Positions 1 through 10,672 of a DNA stretch of 64,000 bases are shown one piece after another. The notes beneath the pieces were generated by a model. It searched no databases. It saw only the letters and a list, made by a program, of their open reading frames with translations, and was not told the origin of the DNA. The stretch's first letter is position 1. Every line of letters starts with the position of its first letter. The DNA is from Epiperipatus broadwayi (lineage: Eukaryota; Onychophora; Udeonychophora; Euonychophora; Peripatidae): positions 498,001 through 562,000 of the forward strand of contig JAQFVV010006648.1 in NCBI GenBank assembly GCA_028023455.1. The letters run 5' to 3'. The position numbers and the translations under genes are program-made.

Positions 1-1060
1 CTATGGATGGGTTTGTAAGTCGGCAGAATACCGCAGCCCATTCCTATGGAGTTTTTAGTTTATTGATCTACTTGCCCACAGATGTCACATCCCTGTGGGT
101 GGAGAGTCAATGTCGTTTCTATTTCTACATATTGTTCAGATGTACATTCCTGACAATATTGTTGTGTTGTCGTATCATGCTACATTGAATACATGAATGT
201 ATCAGATGGATTGGCGCCGGTTGATTGCGAAATGTGTTGCCTAAGGTTAAGTAGGGATAGAATATTTTATTTTTAAATGCAAATCTATATAGTATATTCA
301 GGCTCGATCCTATAAAACTATTAAATTTAAGTTGTTTATAGACGCTTGCATAGATTGGCTATCGGTTAAATATGTTTGCGTTTTCATATTTGATCAAAAT
401 ATATAGACATTCGACGAATACTGATACCTTACGGTGAGTATCTAAAAGGTATTTATTCGGATGTCTTTTAAGTTATTGGTGACGATGCAGGTATCTTACG
501 ATGAATACTAGAGGGTTTCTTATATTTCCCTCTGCAATTGTCAGTAATCAATAACTTTGTATTTTGGTCGTTTATGTTTACTTTGAAATGTTTTTGACCG
601 TTGGAATCTATGTAACCGATCTATAGCAACATATTAAACAGGTTAATATAATCCCATCTGTGCGAACTTGATTAAAAATGTAAATTTATAATATAATAGT
701 AATGCAATGTAAATTAAAGTAAAATCAAAGTTAAAAATAATGTTAAATGTTTAAATGTAAATCACTAAAATAATTTTAAATCTTATATATATGTGCATAA
801 ATAAATGTTTGTATGTTAATTATTGGCAGTGGCTTACTTTATTCTTTTATATACTAGTAAATGATATTATTAAATCTCTGCTATTCCACTGAGCTAGTGA
901 CATGGGCTAACGACCGGAATCAAAATTTAAGAAAAAAAAAAATATATATTTTTTTTTTGACTCGCGTATCTGCCTACTTTATAAATTTTTCTAGGTTCAA
1001 ATGCCTAGATGGCGCCCCGTAGTGCAGTTTACGTTAAGTCGTTTCTTCCGGATCGTTACA
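1..1060 (+). mobile_element. 3' part of a long LTR (family A), cut by the window edge
   Basis: This stretch matches the last ~1.06 kb of the three complete family A LTRs that follow, with scattered substitutions. It ends in the same terminus, GATCGTTACA at 1051-1060. It is more diverged from them than they are from one another, so it is an older insertion or a separate copy. The LTR promoter region lies outside the window. The short ORF at 3-188 is not conserved as a reading frame and is not called a gene. Confidence 0.85.
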
Positions 1061-1070
1061 ATATATATAT
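1061..1070. repeat. (AT)5 between two LTR termini
   Basis: Ten bases of AT repeat separate the end of one LTR (TCGTTACA) from the start of the next (TGTAACGA). The same kind of AT run follows the end of the array at 9330. It is either the target-site duplication or the remains of the AT microsatellite into which both elements inserted. Confidence 0.7.
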
Positions 1071-1096
1071 TGTAACGAGCACAGACGTTCGTTACA
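1071..1096 (+). repeat. 5'-terminal LTR hairpin
   Basis: The first 26 nt of the LTR fold on themselves. TGTAACGAGC pairs with GTTCGTTACA over ten pairs (one G-T) around a six-base loop, ACAGAC. The right arm repeats the last 8 bases of the whole LTR. The same hairpin occurs at 4068 and 7064, and a weaker version at the 5' end of the inverted solo LTR (14406 downward). Confidence 0.75.
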
Positions 1097-1471
1097 TTGT
1101 TTTTTTTATATATATTATTAAACAAGTTAAAATAAAAAGTTCGCATTTAAAAACTTTCTTTAAAAATTAAAAATTGAAATTAAAATATCGTCTTAAACTC
1201 TTATATATTAAGTCGCACAGATAATGAAAAATTATTAAAATAAAATTTTTATTAAAGAAAAGGTATTTTTAAAACTAAATTTTAAAAAAGATTTGGAGAT
1301 AAAATTATATCTTTAAATTTGTCTTGAAATATATTTTTGATTTGGAAAACAGGGTAATTAATTAGAAATGGAAATGATTGTTAATTAGTTAAATTAAAAC
1401 CAGCCTTGAGCATTTAAATGTAATAACCTCAGTCAGATAGAAAAAAAAAAAACAAACAATAGAAACTGATT

Positions 1472-1571
1472 AGCCAATGAAAGAAATCCATTTGGGAAAT
1501 CGGACCTCAGCGAAAGAATCATCACTCCATGACGCAATGTTAATTCAATCCTTGACATTAATATAAAAAGG
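1472..1571 (+). promoter_or_regulatory. LTR promoter: CCAAT box and TATA box
   Basis: AGCCAATGA lies at 1472-1480 and TATAAAAAGG at 1562-1571, both in transcription orientation. Equivalent TATA boxes lie at 4557-4566 and 7551-7560. The diverged inverted solo LTR keeps both motifs (TATAAAAGGA on the minus strand near 13946), which supports function. Transcription would start about 30 bp downstream, near 1600. Confidence 0.6.
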
Positions 1572-1652
1572 ACAGGTTTTGGAAAGCTTGGTAGTTAGTG
1601 AATGAGGAGTGATTGATTATTGACGATGTAACAGCTAGGTGTTAGTGCTGGG

Positions 1653-1683
1653 GGGATTGAAAAAGACGCACAGCTTCAATCCC
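1653..1683 (+). promoter_or_regulatory. Stem-loop in the predicted R region of the LTR
   Basis: GGGATTGAA and TTCAATCCC form a perfect 9-bp stem about 90 bases below the TATA box, so it would lie in the RNA leader. In the diverged solo LTR (minus strand, about 13849-13878) the stem persists and is extended by an AG/CT pair while the loop changes length. That pattern suggests selection on RNA structure. Confidence 0.5.
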
Positions 1684-3342
1684 TTCAGTTCTGTAAGAAA
1701 GGAAGAAAAATGGGCCATCGTTTCTTCATTGAGGACCAATTACACTAAAAAAAAAAAAAAAAAATCTCCAAAGGATAAATAAATCGATCAACTGGATACG
1801 AATCTTCGGACGACGTGGGAATTCACGTGCAAACGGCAAGGAATATACGAAGATGAACTATTTCAATAACCGTAAGACTTTAAAATTTATGAACAGTAAA
1901 TTAAAAACTTTCCAGATTTAAATGATTTCAATATTATTCTATCTGACCAACATTATTTTATTAATTAGTTATAATTTTATTTAATGTATTTAATTTGTAA
2001 AATCATTTCCATTTATTTATTTATTTATTTAATTTTGTTCTTTAAGTTTTATTATGATTTCTGTTTTCCGTTAAATAAATTATAAAAAAAATGTTAAACT
2101 TAAGTCGGGCGTGAATGGCTGTATCGATTTGTAAAGATATATTAAGGGAGGGTAATCTTGGGTTGTTCATTTCGTAGTTGAATTGGTTCAATGGATTGGA
2201 TATATTTATGTAATTAGTAGGTGTAATATGAGATCCGCTACGGGCAGGATTATAGATATACGCCACACACCCTCTGTTTGCCCATGGATGGGTTTGTAAG
2301 TCGGCAGAATACCGCAGCTCATTCCTATGGAGTTTTTAGTTTATTGATCTACTTGCCCACAGATGTCATATCCCTGTGGGTGGAGAGTCAATGTCGTTTC
2401 TATTTCTACATATTGTTCAGATGTACATTCCTGACAATATAGTTGTGTTGTCGTATCATGCTACATTGAATACATGAATGTATCAGATGGATTGGCGCCA
2501 GTTGATTGCGAAATGTGTTGCCTAAGGTTAAGTAGGGATAGAATATTTTATTTTCAAATGCAAATCTATGTAGTCGATTCAGGCTCGATCCTAAATAAAA
2601 CTATTAAATTTAAGTTGTTTATAGATGCTTGCATAGATTGGTTATCGGTTAGGTATGTTTTGGGTTTTCATATTTGATCAAAATATATAGACATTCGATA
2701 AATAATGATACCTTACGGTGAGTGTCTCTAATGTATTTATTCGGATGTCCTTTAAGTTATTGGTGACGATGCAAGTATCTTACGATGAATACTAGAGGGT
2801 TTCTTATAATTCCCTATGCAATTGTCAGTAATCAATAATTTTGTATTTTGATCGTTTATGTTTACTTTGAAATGTTTTTGACCGTTGAAATCTATGTAAC
2901 CGATCTATAGCAACATATTAAACAGGTTTATAAGCCCATCTGTGCGAACTTGATTAAAAATGTAAATTTATAATATAATAGTAACTCAATGTAAATTAAA
3001 GTAAAATCAAAGTTAAAAATAATGTTAAATGTTTAAATGTAAATCACTAAAATAATTTTAAACCTTATATATATGTGCATAAATAAATCTGTTTGTATGA
3101 TAATTACTGGCAGTGGCTTACTTTATTCTTTTATATACTAGTAAATGATATTATTAAATCTCTGCTATTCCACTGAGCTAGTGACATGGGCTAACGACCG
3201 GAATCAAAATTTTAAAAAAAAAAAAAATTTTTTTTTTTTTGACTTACGTATCTGCCTACTTTATAAATTTTTCTAGGTTCAAATGCCTAGATGGCGCCCC
3301 GTAGTGCAGTTTACGTTAAGTCGCTTTCTCCGGATCGTTACA

Positions 3343-4067
3343 ACTGGCTTTCCCAATCTGGGGCCGATCTTTAATAAACCACAAATACCCTGAGCAAATT
3401 TTATCAAAATGAATGTTTTATCTGCTTACATAAGTCGGATATTTTTAAATTTTATAAAAGCACTGCCAGCAAGAAATTGCGCATATATATTAAATAAAAG
3501 AAAGTATAAATAATTTTAAAACTAATTTTTGTAAATTAAAAAGAAAATCAAAAGGTTGCATTGGATATGTCTTTTTTTTTGTTAATATATATTTATGCGT
3601 TAACGTGTATAGGCTCACAGCCCCGTAAGTTTATGATCGAAATGTGGTACCTTACGATGAGTACCGTTGGGAATTTACGTCAGTGTAATCCTATTTATGC
3701 ATTTCAATCAGTCATAAATAAGTTGGTGGTAGTTATAATTGTGCTGCAAATATACACGTATAAATCCATTATCTTGGAACATATTTATCTCAATGCAACC
3801 TTCCTAAATAAGTTAAATAATTTGTTTGTCATGCCGTAAGTAGAAATCAAATGGATAAAATAAAATAGAATTCTCGGGGGGAGGGGTGTTAACGTAAATG
3901 GTCCTTAGGTGGGCGATGGTCAACATTTTCTTTTTCTTTTTGTATATAGTTTTTTTTGTAAAATTATTAACTGAATGTTTGTAAATTTTGTTAATACCGT
4001 AATTACTAACCCTAAGTAAAATATTTTTTTTTTTTGATCATTTTTTTTTTAAGTAACTTTACTGATA
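3343..4067 (+). mobile_element. Internal region 1 of the family A element
   Basis: These 725 bp lie between two LTRs. A PBS-like sequence (3345-3365) starts 2 nt after the LTR, followed by a leader with ATACCCTGAG that also occurs after the PBS of the unrelated-length element at 35147. A purine run GGGGGGAGGGG lies at 3876-3886. The sequence just before the next LTR (AAGTAACTTTACTGATA) is not a good polypurine tract. The open frame at 3561-3839 (92 codons) has no recognisable domain and looks like chance. Confidence 0.75.
3345..3365 (+). other. Degenerate primer binding site
   Basis: TGGC-TTT-CCCAA-TC-TGGGGC starts two bases after the LTR terminus. It aligns to the exact tRNA-Lys site at 35147-35164 (TGGCGCCCAACGTGGGGC) with an insertion and a few substitutions, and the bases downstream (ATACCCTGAG) also align. 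An identical copy is at 6339-6359. It is either a decayed Lys site or matches an altered tRNA. Confidence 0.55.
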
Positions 4068-6336
4068 TGTAACGAGCACAGACGTTCGTTACATTGTTTT
4101 TTTTATATATATTATTAAACAAGTTAAAATAAAAAGTTCGCATTTAAAAACTTTCTTTAAAAATTAAAAATTGAAATTAAAATATCGTCTTAAACTCTTA
4201 TATATTAAGTCGCACAGATAATGAAAAATTATTAAAATAAAATTTTTATTAAAGAAAAAGGTATTTTTAAAACTAAATTTTAAAAAAGATTTGGAGATAA
4301 AATTATATCTTTAAATTTGTCTTGAAATATATTTTTGATTTGGAAAACAGGGTAATTAATTAGAAATGGAAATGATTGTTAATTAGTTAAATTAAAACCA
4401 GCCTTGAGCATTTAAATGTAATAACCTCAGTCAGATAGAAAAAAAAAAAAACAATAGAAACTGATTAGCCAATGAAAGAAATCCATTTGGGAAATCGGAC
4501 CTCAGCGAAAGAATCATCACTCCATGACGCAATGTTAATTCAATCCTTGACATTAATATAAAAAGGACAGGTTTTGGAAAGCTTGGTAGTTAGTGAATGA
4601 GGAGTGATTGATTATTGACGATGTAACAGCTAGGTGTTAGTGCTGAGGGGATTGAAAAAGACGCACAGCTTCAATCCCTTCAGTTCTATAAGAAAGGAAG
4701 AAAAATGGGCCATCGTTTCTTCATTGAGGACCAATTACACTAAAAAAAAAAAAAAAAAATCTCCAAAGGATAAATAAATCGATCAACTGGATACGAATCT
4801 TCGGACGACGTGGGAATTCACGTGCAAACGGCAAGGAATATACGAAGATGAACTATTTCAATAACCGTAAGACTTTAAAATTTATGAACAGTAAATTAAA
4901 AACTTTCCAGATTTAAATGATTTCAATATTATTCTATCTGACCAACATTATTTTATTAATTAGTTATAATTTTATTTAATGTATTTAATTTGTAAAATCA
5001 TTTCCATTTATTTATTTATTTATTTAATTTTGTTCTTTAAGTTTTATTATGATTTCTGTTTTCCGTTAAATAAATTATAAAAAAAATGTTAAACTTAAGT
5101 CGGGCGTGAATGGCTGTATCGATTTGTAAAGATATATTAAGGGAGGGTAATCTTGGGTTGTTCATTTCGTAGTTGAATTGGTTCAATGGATTGGATATAT
5201 TTATGTAATTAGTAGGTGTAATATGAGATCCGCTACGGGCAGGATTATAGATATACGCCACACACCCTCTGTTTGCCCATGGATGGGTTTGTAAGTCGGC
5301 AGAATACCGCAGCCCATTCCTATGGAGTTTTTAGTTTATTGATCTACTTGCCCACAGATGTCATATCCCTGTGGGTGGAGAGTCAATGTCGTTTCTATTT
5401 CTACATATTGTTCAGATGTACATTCCTGACAATATAGTTGTGTTGTCGTATCATGCTACATTGAATACATGAATGTATCAGATGGATTGGCGCCAGTTGA
5501 TTGCGAAATGTGTTGCCTAAGGTTAAGTAGGGATAGAATATTTTATTTTCAAATGCAAATCTATGTAGTCGATTCAGGCTCGATCCTAAATAAAACTATT
5601 AAATTTAAGTTGTTTATAGATGCTTGCATAGATTGGTTATCGGTTAGGTATGTTTTGGGTTTTCATATTTGATCAAAATATATAGACATTCGATAAATAA
5701 TGATACCTTACGGTGAGATCTCTAATGTATTTATTCGGATGTCCTTTAAGTTATTGGTGACGATGCAAGTATCTTACGATGAATACTAGAGGGTTTCTTA
5801 TAATTCCCTATGCAATTGTCAGTAATCAATAATTTTGTATTTTGATCGTTTATGTTTACTTTGAAATGTTTTTGACCGTTGAAATCTATGTAACCGATCT
5901 ATAGCAACATATTAAACAGGTTTATAAGCCCATCTGTGCGAACTTGATTAAAAATGTTAATTTATAATATAATAGTAACTCAATGTAAATTAAAGTAAAA
6001 TCAAAGTTAAAAATAATGTTAAATGTTTAAATGTAAATCACTAAAATAATTTTAAACCTTATATATATGTGCATAAATAAATCTGTTTGTATGATAATTA
6101 CTGGCAGTGGCTTACTTTATTCTTTTATATACTAGTAAATGATATTATTAAATCTCTGCTATTCCACTGAGCTAGTGACATGGGCTAACGACCGGAATCA
6201 AAATTTTAAAAAAAAAAAAAATTTTTTTTTTTTTGACTTACGTATCTGCCTACTTTATAAATTTTTCTAGGTTCAAATGCCTAGATGGCGCCCCGTAGTG
6301 CAGTTTACGTTAAGTCGCTTTCTCCGGATCGTTACA
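4068..6336 (+). repeat. LTR 2 of the family A array
   Basis: This 2269-bp LTR is nearly identical to its neighbours. It differs by isolated substitutions and homopolymer lengths, plus a small difference at about 5717 (GAGATCTCT where the first copy has GAGTGTCTCT). It is shared by the two internal regions, as expected after LTR-LTR recombination. Confidence 0.85.
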
Positions 6337-7063
6337 ACTGGCTTTCCCAATCTGGGGCCGATCTTTAATAAACCACAAATACCCTGAGCAAATTTTATCA
6401 AAATGAATGTTTTATCTGCTTACATAAGTCGGATATTTTTAAATTTTATAAAAGCACTGCCAGCAAGAAATTGCGCATATATATTAAATAAAAGAAAGTA
6501 TAAATAATTTTAAAACTAATTTTTGTAAATTAAAAAGAAAATCAAAAGGTTGCATTGGATATGTCTTTTTTTTTTGTTAATATATATTTATGCGTTAACG
6601 TGTATAGGCGCACAGCCCCGTAAGTTTATGATCGAAATGTGGTACCTTACGATGAGTACCGTTGGGAATTTACGTCAGTGTAATCCTATTTATGCATTTC
6701 AATCAGTCATAAATAAGTTGGTGGTAGTTATAATTGTGCTGCAAATATACACGTATAAATCCATTATCTTGGAACATATTTATCTCAATGCAACCTTCCT
6801 AAATAAGTTAAATAATTTGTTTGTCATGCCGTAAGTAGAAATCAAATGGATAAAATAAAATAGAATTCTCGGGGGGAGGGGTGTTAACGTAAATGGTCCT
6901 TAGGTGGGCGATGGTCAACATTTTCTTTTTCTTTTTGTATATAGTTTTTTTTGTAAAATTATTAACTGAATGTTTGTAAATTTTGTTAATACCGTAATTA
7001 CTAACCCTAAGTAAAATATTTTTTTTTTTTGATCATTTTTTTTTTTAAGTAACTTTACTGATA
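6337..7063 (+). mobile_element. Internal region 2 of the family A element
   Basis: This is a near-identical second copy of the 3343-4067 interior, with the same PBS-like site (6339-6359), purine run and absence of coding capacity. The frame at 6550-6834 is the same chance frame as at 3561. Confidence 0.75.
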
Positions 7064-9329
7064 TGTAACGAGCACAGACGTTCGTTACATTGTTTTTTTT
7101 ATATATATTATTAAACAAGTTAAAATAAAAAGTTCGCATTTAAAAACTTTCTTTAAAAATTAAAAATTGAAATTAAAATATCGTCTTAAACTCTTATATA
7201 TTAAGTCGCACAGATAATGAAAAATTATTAAAATAAAATTTTTATTAAAGAAAAGGTATTTTTAAAACTAAATTTTAAAAAAGATTTGGAGATAAAATTA
7301 TATCTTTAAATTTGTCTTGAAATATATTTTTGATTTGGAAAACAGGGTAATTAATTAGAAATGGAAATGATTGTTAATTAGTTAAATTAAAACCAGCCTT
7401 GAGCATTTAAATGTAATAACCTCAGTCAGATAGAAAAAAAAAAAACAATAGAAACTGATTAGCCAATGAAAGAAATCCATTTGGGAAATCGGACCTCAGC
7501 GAAAGAATCATCACTCCATGACGCAATGTTAATTCAATCCTTGACATTAATATAAAAAGGACAGGTTTTGGAAAGCTTGGTAGTTAGTGAATGAGGAGTG
7601 ATTGATTATTGACGATGTAACAGCTAGGTGTTAGTGCTGGGGGGATTGAAAAAGACGCACAGCTTCAATCCCTTCAGTTCTATAAGAAAGGAAGAAAAAT
7701 GGGCCATCGTTTCTTCATTGAGGACCAATTACACTAAAAAAAAAAAAAAAAAAATCTCCAAAGGATAAATAAATCGATCAACTGGATACGAATCTTCGGA
7801 CGACGTGGGAATTCACGTGCAAACGGCAAGGAATATACGAAGATGAACTATTTCAATAACCGTAAGACTTTAAAATTTATGAACAGTAAATTAAAAACTT
7901 TCCAGATTTAAATGATTTCAATATTATTCTATCTGACCAACATTATTTTATTAATTAGTTATAATTTTATTTAATGTATTTAATTTGTAAAATCATTTCC
8001 ATTTATTTATTTATTTATTTAATTTTGTTCTTTAAGTTTTATTATGATTTCTGTTTTCCGTTAAATAAATTATAAAAAAATGTTAAACTTAAGTCGGGCG
8101 TGAATGGCTGTATCGATTTGTAAAGATATATTAAGGGAGGGTAATCTTGGGTTGTTCATTTCGTAGTTGAATTGGTTCAATGGATTGGATATATTTATGT
8201 AATTAGTAGGTGTAATATGAGATCCGCTACGGGCAGGATTATAGATATACGCCACACACCCTCTGTTTGCCCATGGATGGGTTTGTAAGTCGGCAGAATA
8301 CCGCAGCCCATTCCTATGGAGTTTTTAGTTTATTGATCTACTTGCCCACAGATGTCATATCCCTGTGGGTGGAGAGTCAATGTCGTTTCTATTTCTACAT
8401 ATTGTTCAGATGTACATTCCTGACAATATAGTTGTGTTGTCGTATCATGCTACATTGAATACATGAATGTATCAGATGGATTGGCGCCAGTTGATTGCGA
8501 AATGTGTTGCCTAAGGTTAAGTAGGGATAGAATATTTTATTTTCAAATGCAAATCTATGTAGTCGATTCAGGCTCGATCCTAAATAAAACTATTAAATTT
8601 AAGTTGTTTATAGATGCTTGCATAGATTGGTTATCGGTTAGGTATGTTTTGGGTTTTCATATTTGATCAAAATATATAGACATTCGACAAATACTGATAC
8701 ACGACGCTCTTCCGATCTAATGTATTTATTCGGATGTCCTTTAAGTTATTGGTGACGATGCAAGTATCTTACGATGAATACTAGAGGGTTTCTTATAATT
8801 CCCTATGCAATTGTCAGTAATCAATAATTTTGTATTTTGATCGTTTATGTTTACTTTGAAATGTTTTTGACCGTTGAAATCTATGTAACCGATCTATAGC
8901 AACATATTAAACAGGTTTATAAGCCCATCTGTGCGAACTTGATTAAAAATGTAAATTTATAATATAATAGTAACTCAATGTAAATTAAAGTAAAATCAAA
9001 GTTAAAAATAATGTTAAATGTTTAAATGTAAATCACTAAAATAATTTTAAACCTTATATATATGTGCATAAATAAATCTGTTTGTATGATAATTACTGGC
9101 AGTGGCTTACTTTATTCTTTTATATACTAGTAAATGATATTATTAAATCTCTGCTATTCCACTGAGCTAGTGACATGGGCTAACGACCGGAATCAAAATT
9201 TTAAAAAAAAAAAAATTTTTTTTTTTTGACTTACGTATCTGCCTACTTTATAAATTTTTCTAGGTTCAAATGCCTAGATGGCGCCCCGTAGTGCAGTTTA
9301 CGTTAAGTCGCTTTCTCCGGATCGTTACA
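7064..9329 (+). repeat. LTR 3 of the family A array
   Basis: This 2266-bp LTR ends GATCGTTACA at 9329 and is followed by ATATATATA. It is near-identical to LTRs 1 and 2 except at 8699-8718, where about twenty bases are replaced by sequencing-adapter sequence. Confidence 0.85.
8699..8718 (+). other. Illumina adapter sequence in the assembly
   Basis: ACACGACGCTCTTCCGATCT is the 3' end of the standard Illumina universal adapter. It replaces the LTR sequence that reads ACCTTACGGTGAGTGTCTCT in the neighbouring copy at about 2709-2728. The flanks on both sides follow the LTR consensus, so this is an assembly or gap-filling artefact rather than biology. Confidence 0.95.
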
Positions 9330-9684
9330 ATATATATAAACATTACAAGCATAAAGCTAAACTAGTCAATATAAAATCAAAACTACCCCAACTCTAAAAT
9401 TAAACCAGACCAGCATAAAAATAATATTAAAACACAACCTAAGGTTTCACTGCTACAAGCAGACTTCTCAAGTGTAAAGAACTACAAAAAAAAAAACCAC
9501 ACATTATATATACTATTAAAAACTACCCACAAATCCATTCACTTCCCATCCACCCTTAATATTAAAAGAACTCTTAAATAAGTTAATTGCTTCAGAATAA
9601 TAAATTTTCAATAATAAAGACTCTTTAATTCTTCTTTCTTTTGATTTCATTTCTCTCAAAGAAGACAACCTTAGCTTCATCAAT

Positions 9685-10062
9685 AATTTATTAAATAATA
9701 CAAAAGAAGTTTTTGATAGAAAGACTATTCCTGGTGTGGTATATTTTATTCCTTGTTTATTTTGTAAGAAGGTTTACATAGGTCAGAGTAGTTTGAGTTT
9801 AAATGAAAGAATAAAGGTTTATAAAAGTAGAGTTAAAAATAGATATCTTAGTTCTGCTTTGTATGTCCATGAAAAAGATACAGGCCACACTATTGATTTT
9901 GATGAAGCTAAGGTTGTCTTCTTTGAGAGAAATAAAATCAAAAGAAGAATTAAAGAGTCTTTATTATTGAAAATTTATTATTTTGAAGCAATTAACTTAT
10001 TTAAGAGTTCTTTTAATATTAAGGGTGGATGGGAAGTGAATGGATTTGTGGGTAGTTTTTAA
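9685..10062 (+). pseudogene. PLE GIY-YIG endonuclease domain, 5'-truncated
   Basis: This is an open frame of 125 codons with no natural start; it is open through the junction with the inverted arm and ends TAA at 10060. It encodes the C-terminal endonuclease of a Penelope-like retrotransposon, the domain that nicks target DNA for priming. Visible motifs are the GIY-YIG pair (VVYFIPC, then KKVYIGQS about ten residues on), a downstream NERIK segment with the conserved Arg, and HEKDTGHTIDF, matching the H-x4-GH-x2-F pattern of PLE endonucleases. The reverse transcriptase that should precede it is missing, so the copy cannot mobilise itself. A GTG at 9736 is not a credible start. Confidence 0.75.
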
Positions 10063-10100
10063 TAGTATATATAATGTGTGGTTTTTTTTGTAGTTCTTTA

Positions 10101-10136
10101 CACTTGAGAAGTCTGCTTGTAGCAGTGAAACCTTAG
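10101..10136 (+). ncRNA. Hammerhead-like motif in PLE1 tail
   Basis: CTTGAGAAG is followed by a CTGC/GCAG hairpin with loop TTGTA, then GAAACC. It occupies the same place in the tail as the CTGAAGAAG-stem-GAAACG motif of the second PLE family here (44930-44972, minus). The CUGANGA core is changed (TTGAGAA), so this copy is probably inactive. Confidence 0.35.
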
Positions 10137-10198
10137 GTTGTGTTTTAATATTATTTTTATGCTGGTCTGGTTTAATTTTAGATTTGGGGTAGTTTTGA

Positions 10199-10274
<76 letters not shown>
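10199..10274. repeat. (AT)n microsatellite
   Basis: An almost pure AT repeat of about 75 bp, interrupted once by CC at about 10234. It abuts the PLE1 right end. Confidence 0.95.
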
Positions 10275-10277
<3 letters not shown>

Positions 10278-10324
10278 GTGAGAGTTAATTTACAATAGCA
10301 GTAAGGAAAATAGTTTACTGTTTA

Positions 10325-10672
10325 AGGCTTAACTAGGATTGTTAGCAACAAGGGAATATACCCACAAATACAGAAATATGAGTGATTTAGTCTGCAAGTT
10401 ATGTAAGGAAGGCATGGAAAATATTAGGCGTCTGCTAATTGAATGTAAATGCTTATAAGCAGAAAGGGCACAGATAATGAAGTTGTGGGAGAGTGAATTT
10501 AAACAAAGTGATTATACAGAAAGTGGGTTCTTGGTTTTTATGCTGGGTTTGGAAAAAAGATAAGAGATTTAGATATAAAGAACAAAGAGTGGACAAAGAT
10601 GATGTTATGGAAATGGGATGGAGCAGGATAGATAAAATATGGGGAAAACTTAGAGTGGGAAAGGAAAGGTAA
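10325..10672 (+). pseudogene. Non-LTR retrotransposon ORF2 C-terminal remnant
   Basis: One frame reads through a zinc-knuckle-like segment, DLVCKLCKEGMENIRRLLIECK, which I split as DLVCKLCKEG / MENIRRLL / IECK. This matches the C-x2-C...H...C tail that ends many LINE ORF2 proteins, here with the His replaced by Arg. A TAA follows at about 10456, another stop lies near 10560, and the frame is lost after that. It is a decayed fragment with no start, RT or endonuclease domain left. The LINE clade cannot be assigned. Confidence 0.5.

Larger units (their letters stand above)
1071..3342 (+). repeat. LTR 1 of the family A array
   Basis: This is a complete 2272-bp LTR. In order it shows a 26-nt terminal hairpin (1071-1096), a CCAAT/TATA promoter (1472-1571), a stem-loop (1653-1683), an A-rich run near 1748-1764, and the terminal GATCGTTACA. 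Frames such as 2474-2677 (+) and 2042-2266 (-) recur in every LTR copy because the DNA is repeated. They overlap on no consistent coding logic and are not called. Confidence 0.85.
1071..9329 (+). mobile_element. Family A LTR element, tandem LTR-int-LTR-int-LTR, non-autonomous
   Basis: Three nearly identical LTRs (1071-3342, 4068-6336, 7064-9329; 2272, 2269 and 2266 bp) alternate with two internal regions of 725 and 727 bp. Each LTR begins TGTAACGAGC and ends GATCGTTACA, the TG...CA termini of retroviral-type LTRs. The chain is bounded by AT runs on both sides. A primer-binding-site-like sequence follows each LTR end, and no gag or pol reading frame is present. This is the structure expected from LTR-LTR recombination of a small non-autonomous element, with LTRs three times longer than the interior. 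An assembly artefact could also create near-identical tandem units, and an adapter scar at 8699 makes that a real possibility. Confidence 0.85.
9345..10200. mobile_element. Penelope-like element remnant with inverted terminal copy (PLE1)
   Basis: The left arm (about 9345-9683) is the reverse complement of the right arm (about 9897-10200), almost base for base. The right arm is the end of a GIY-YIG endonuclease frame plus the 3' tail. The unique centre (9684-9896) carries the start of the endonuclease domain. Severe 5' truncation joined to an inverted copy of the 3' end is typical of Penelope-like elements. The arms differ only at a few positions, so the insertion is fairly recent. The element sits directly against the AT run that ends the LTR array. 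Confidence 0.8.

Noticed and set aside
2042-8666. Repeated short ORFs of 67 and 74 codons in each family A LTR
   Set aside because: They recur only because the DNA is repeated. The inverted older LTR does not keep them, and no domain, start context or coding-type substitution pattern is visible.
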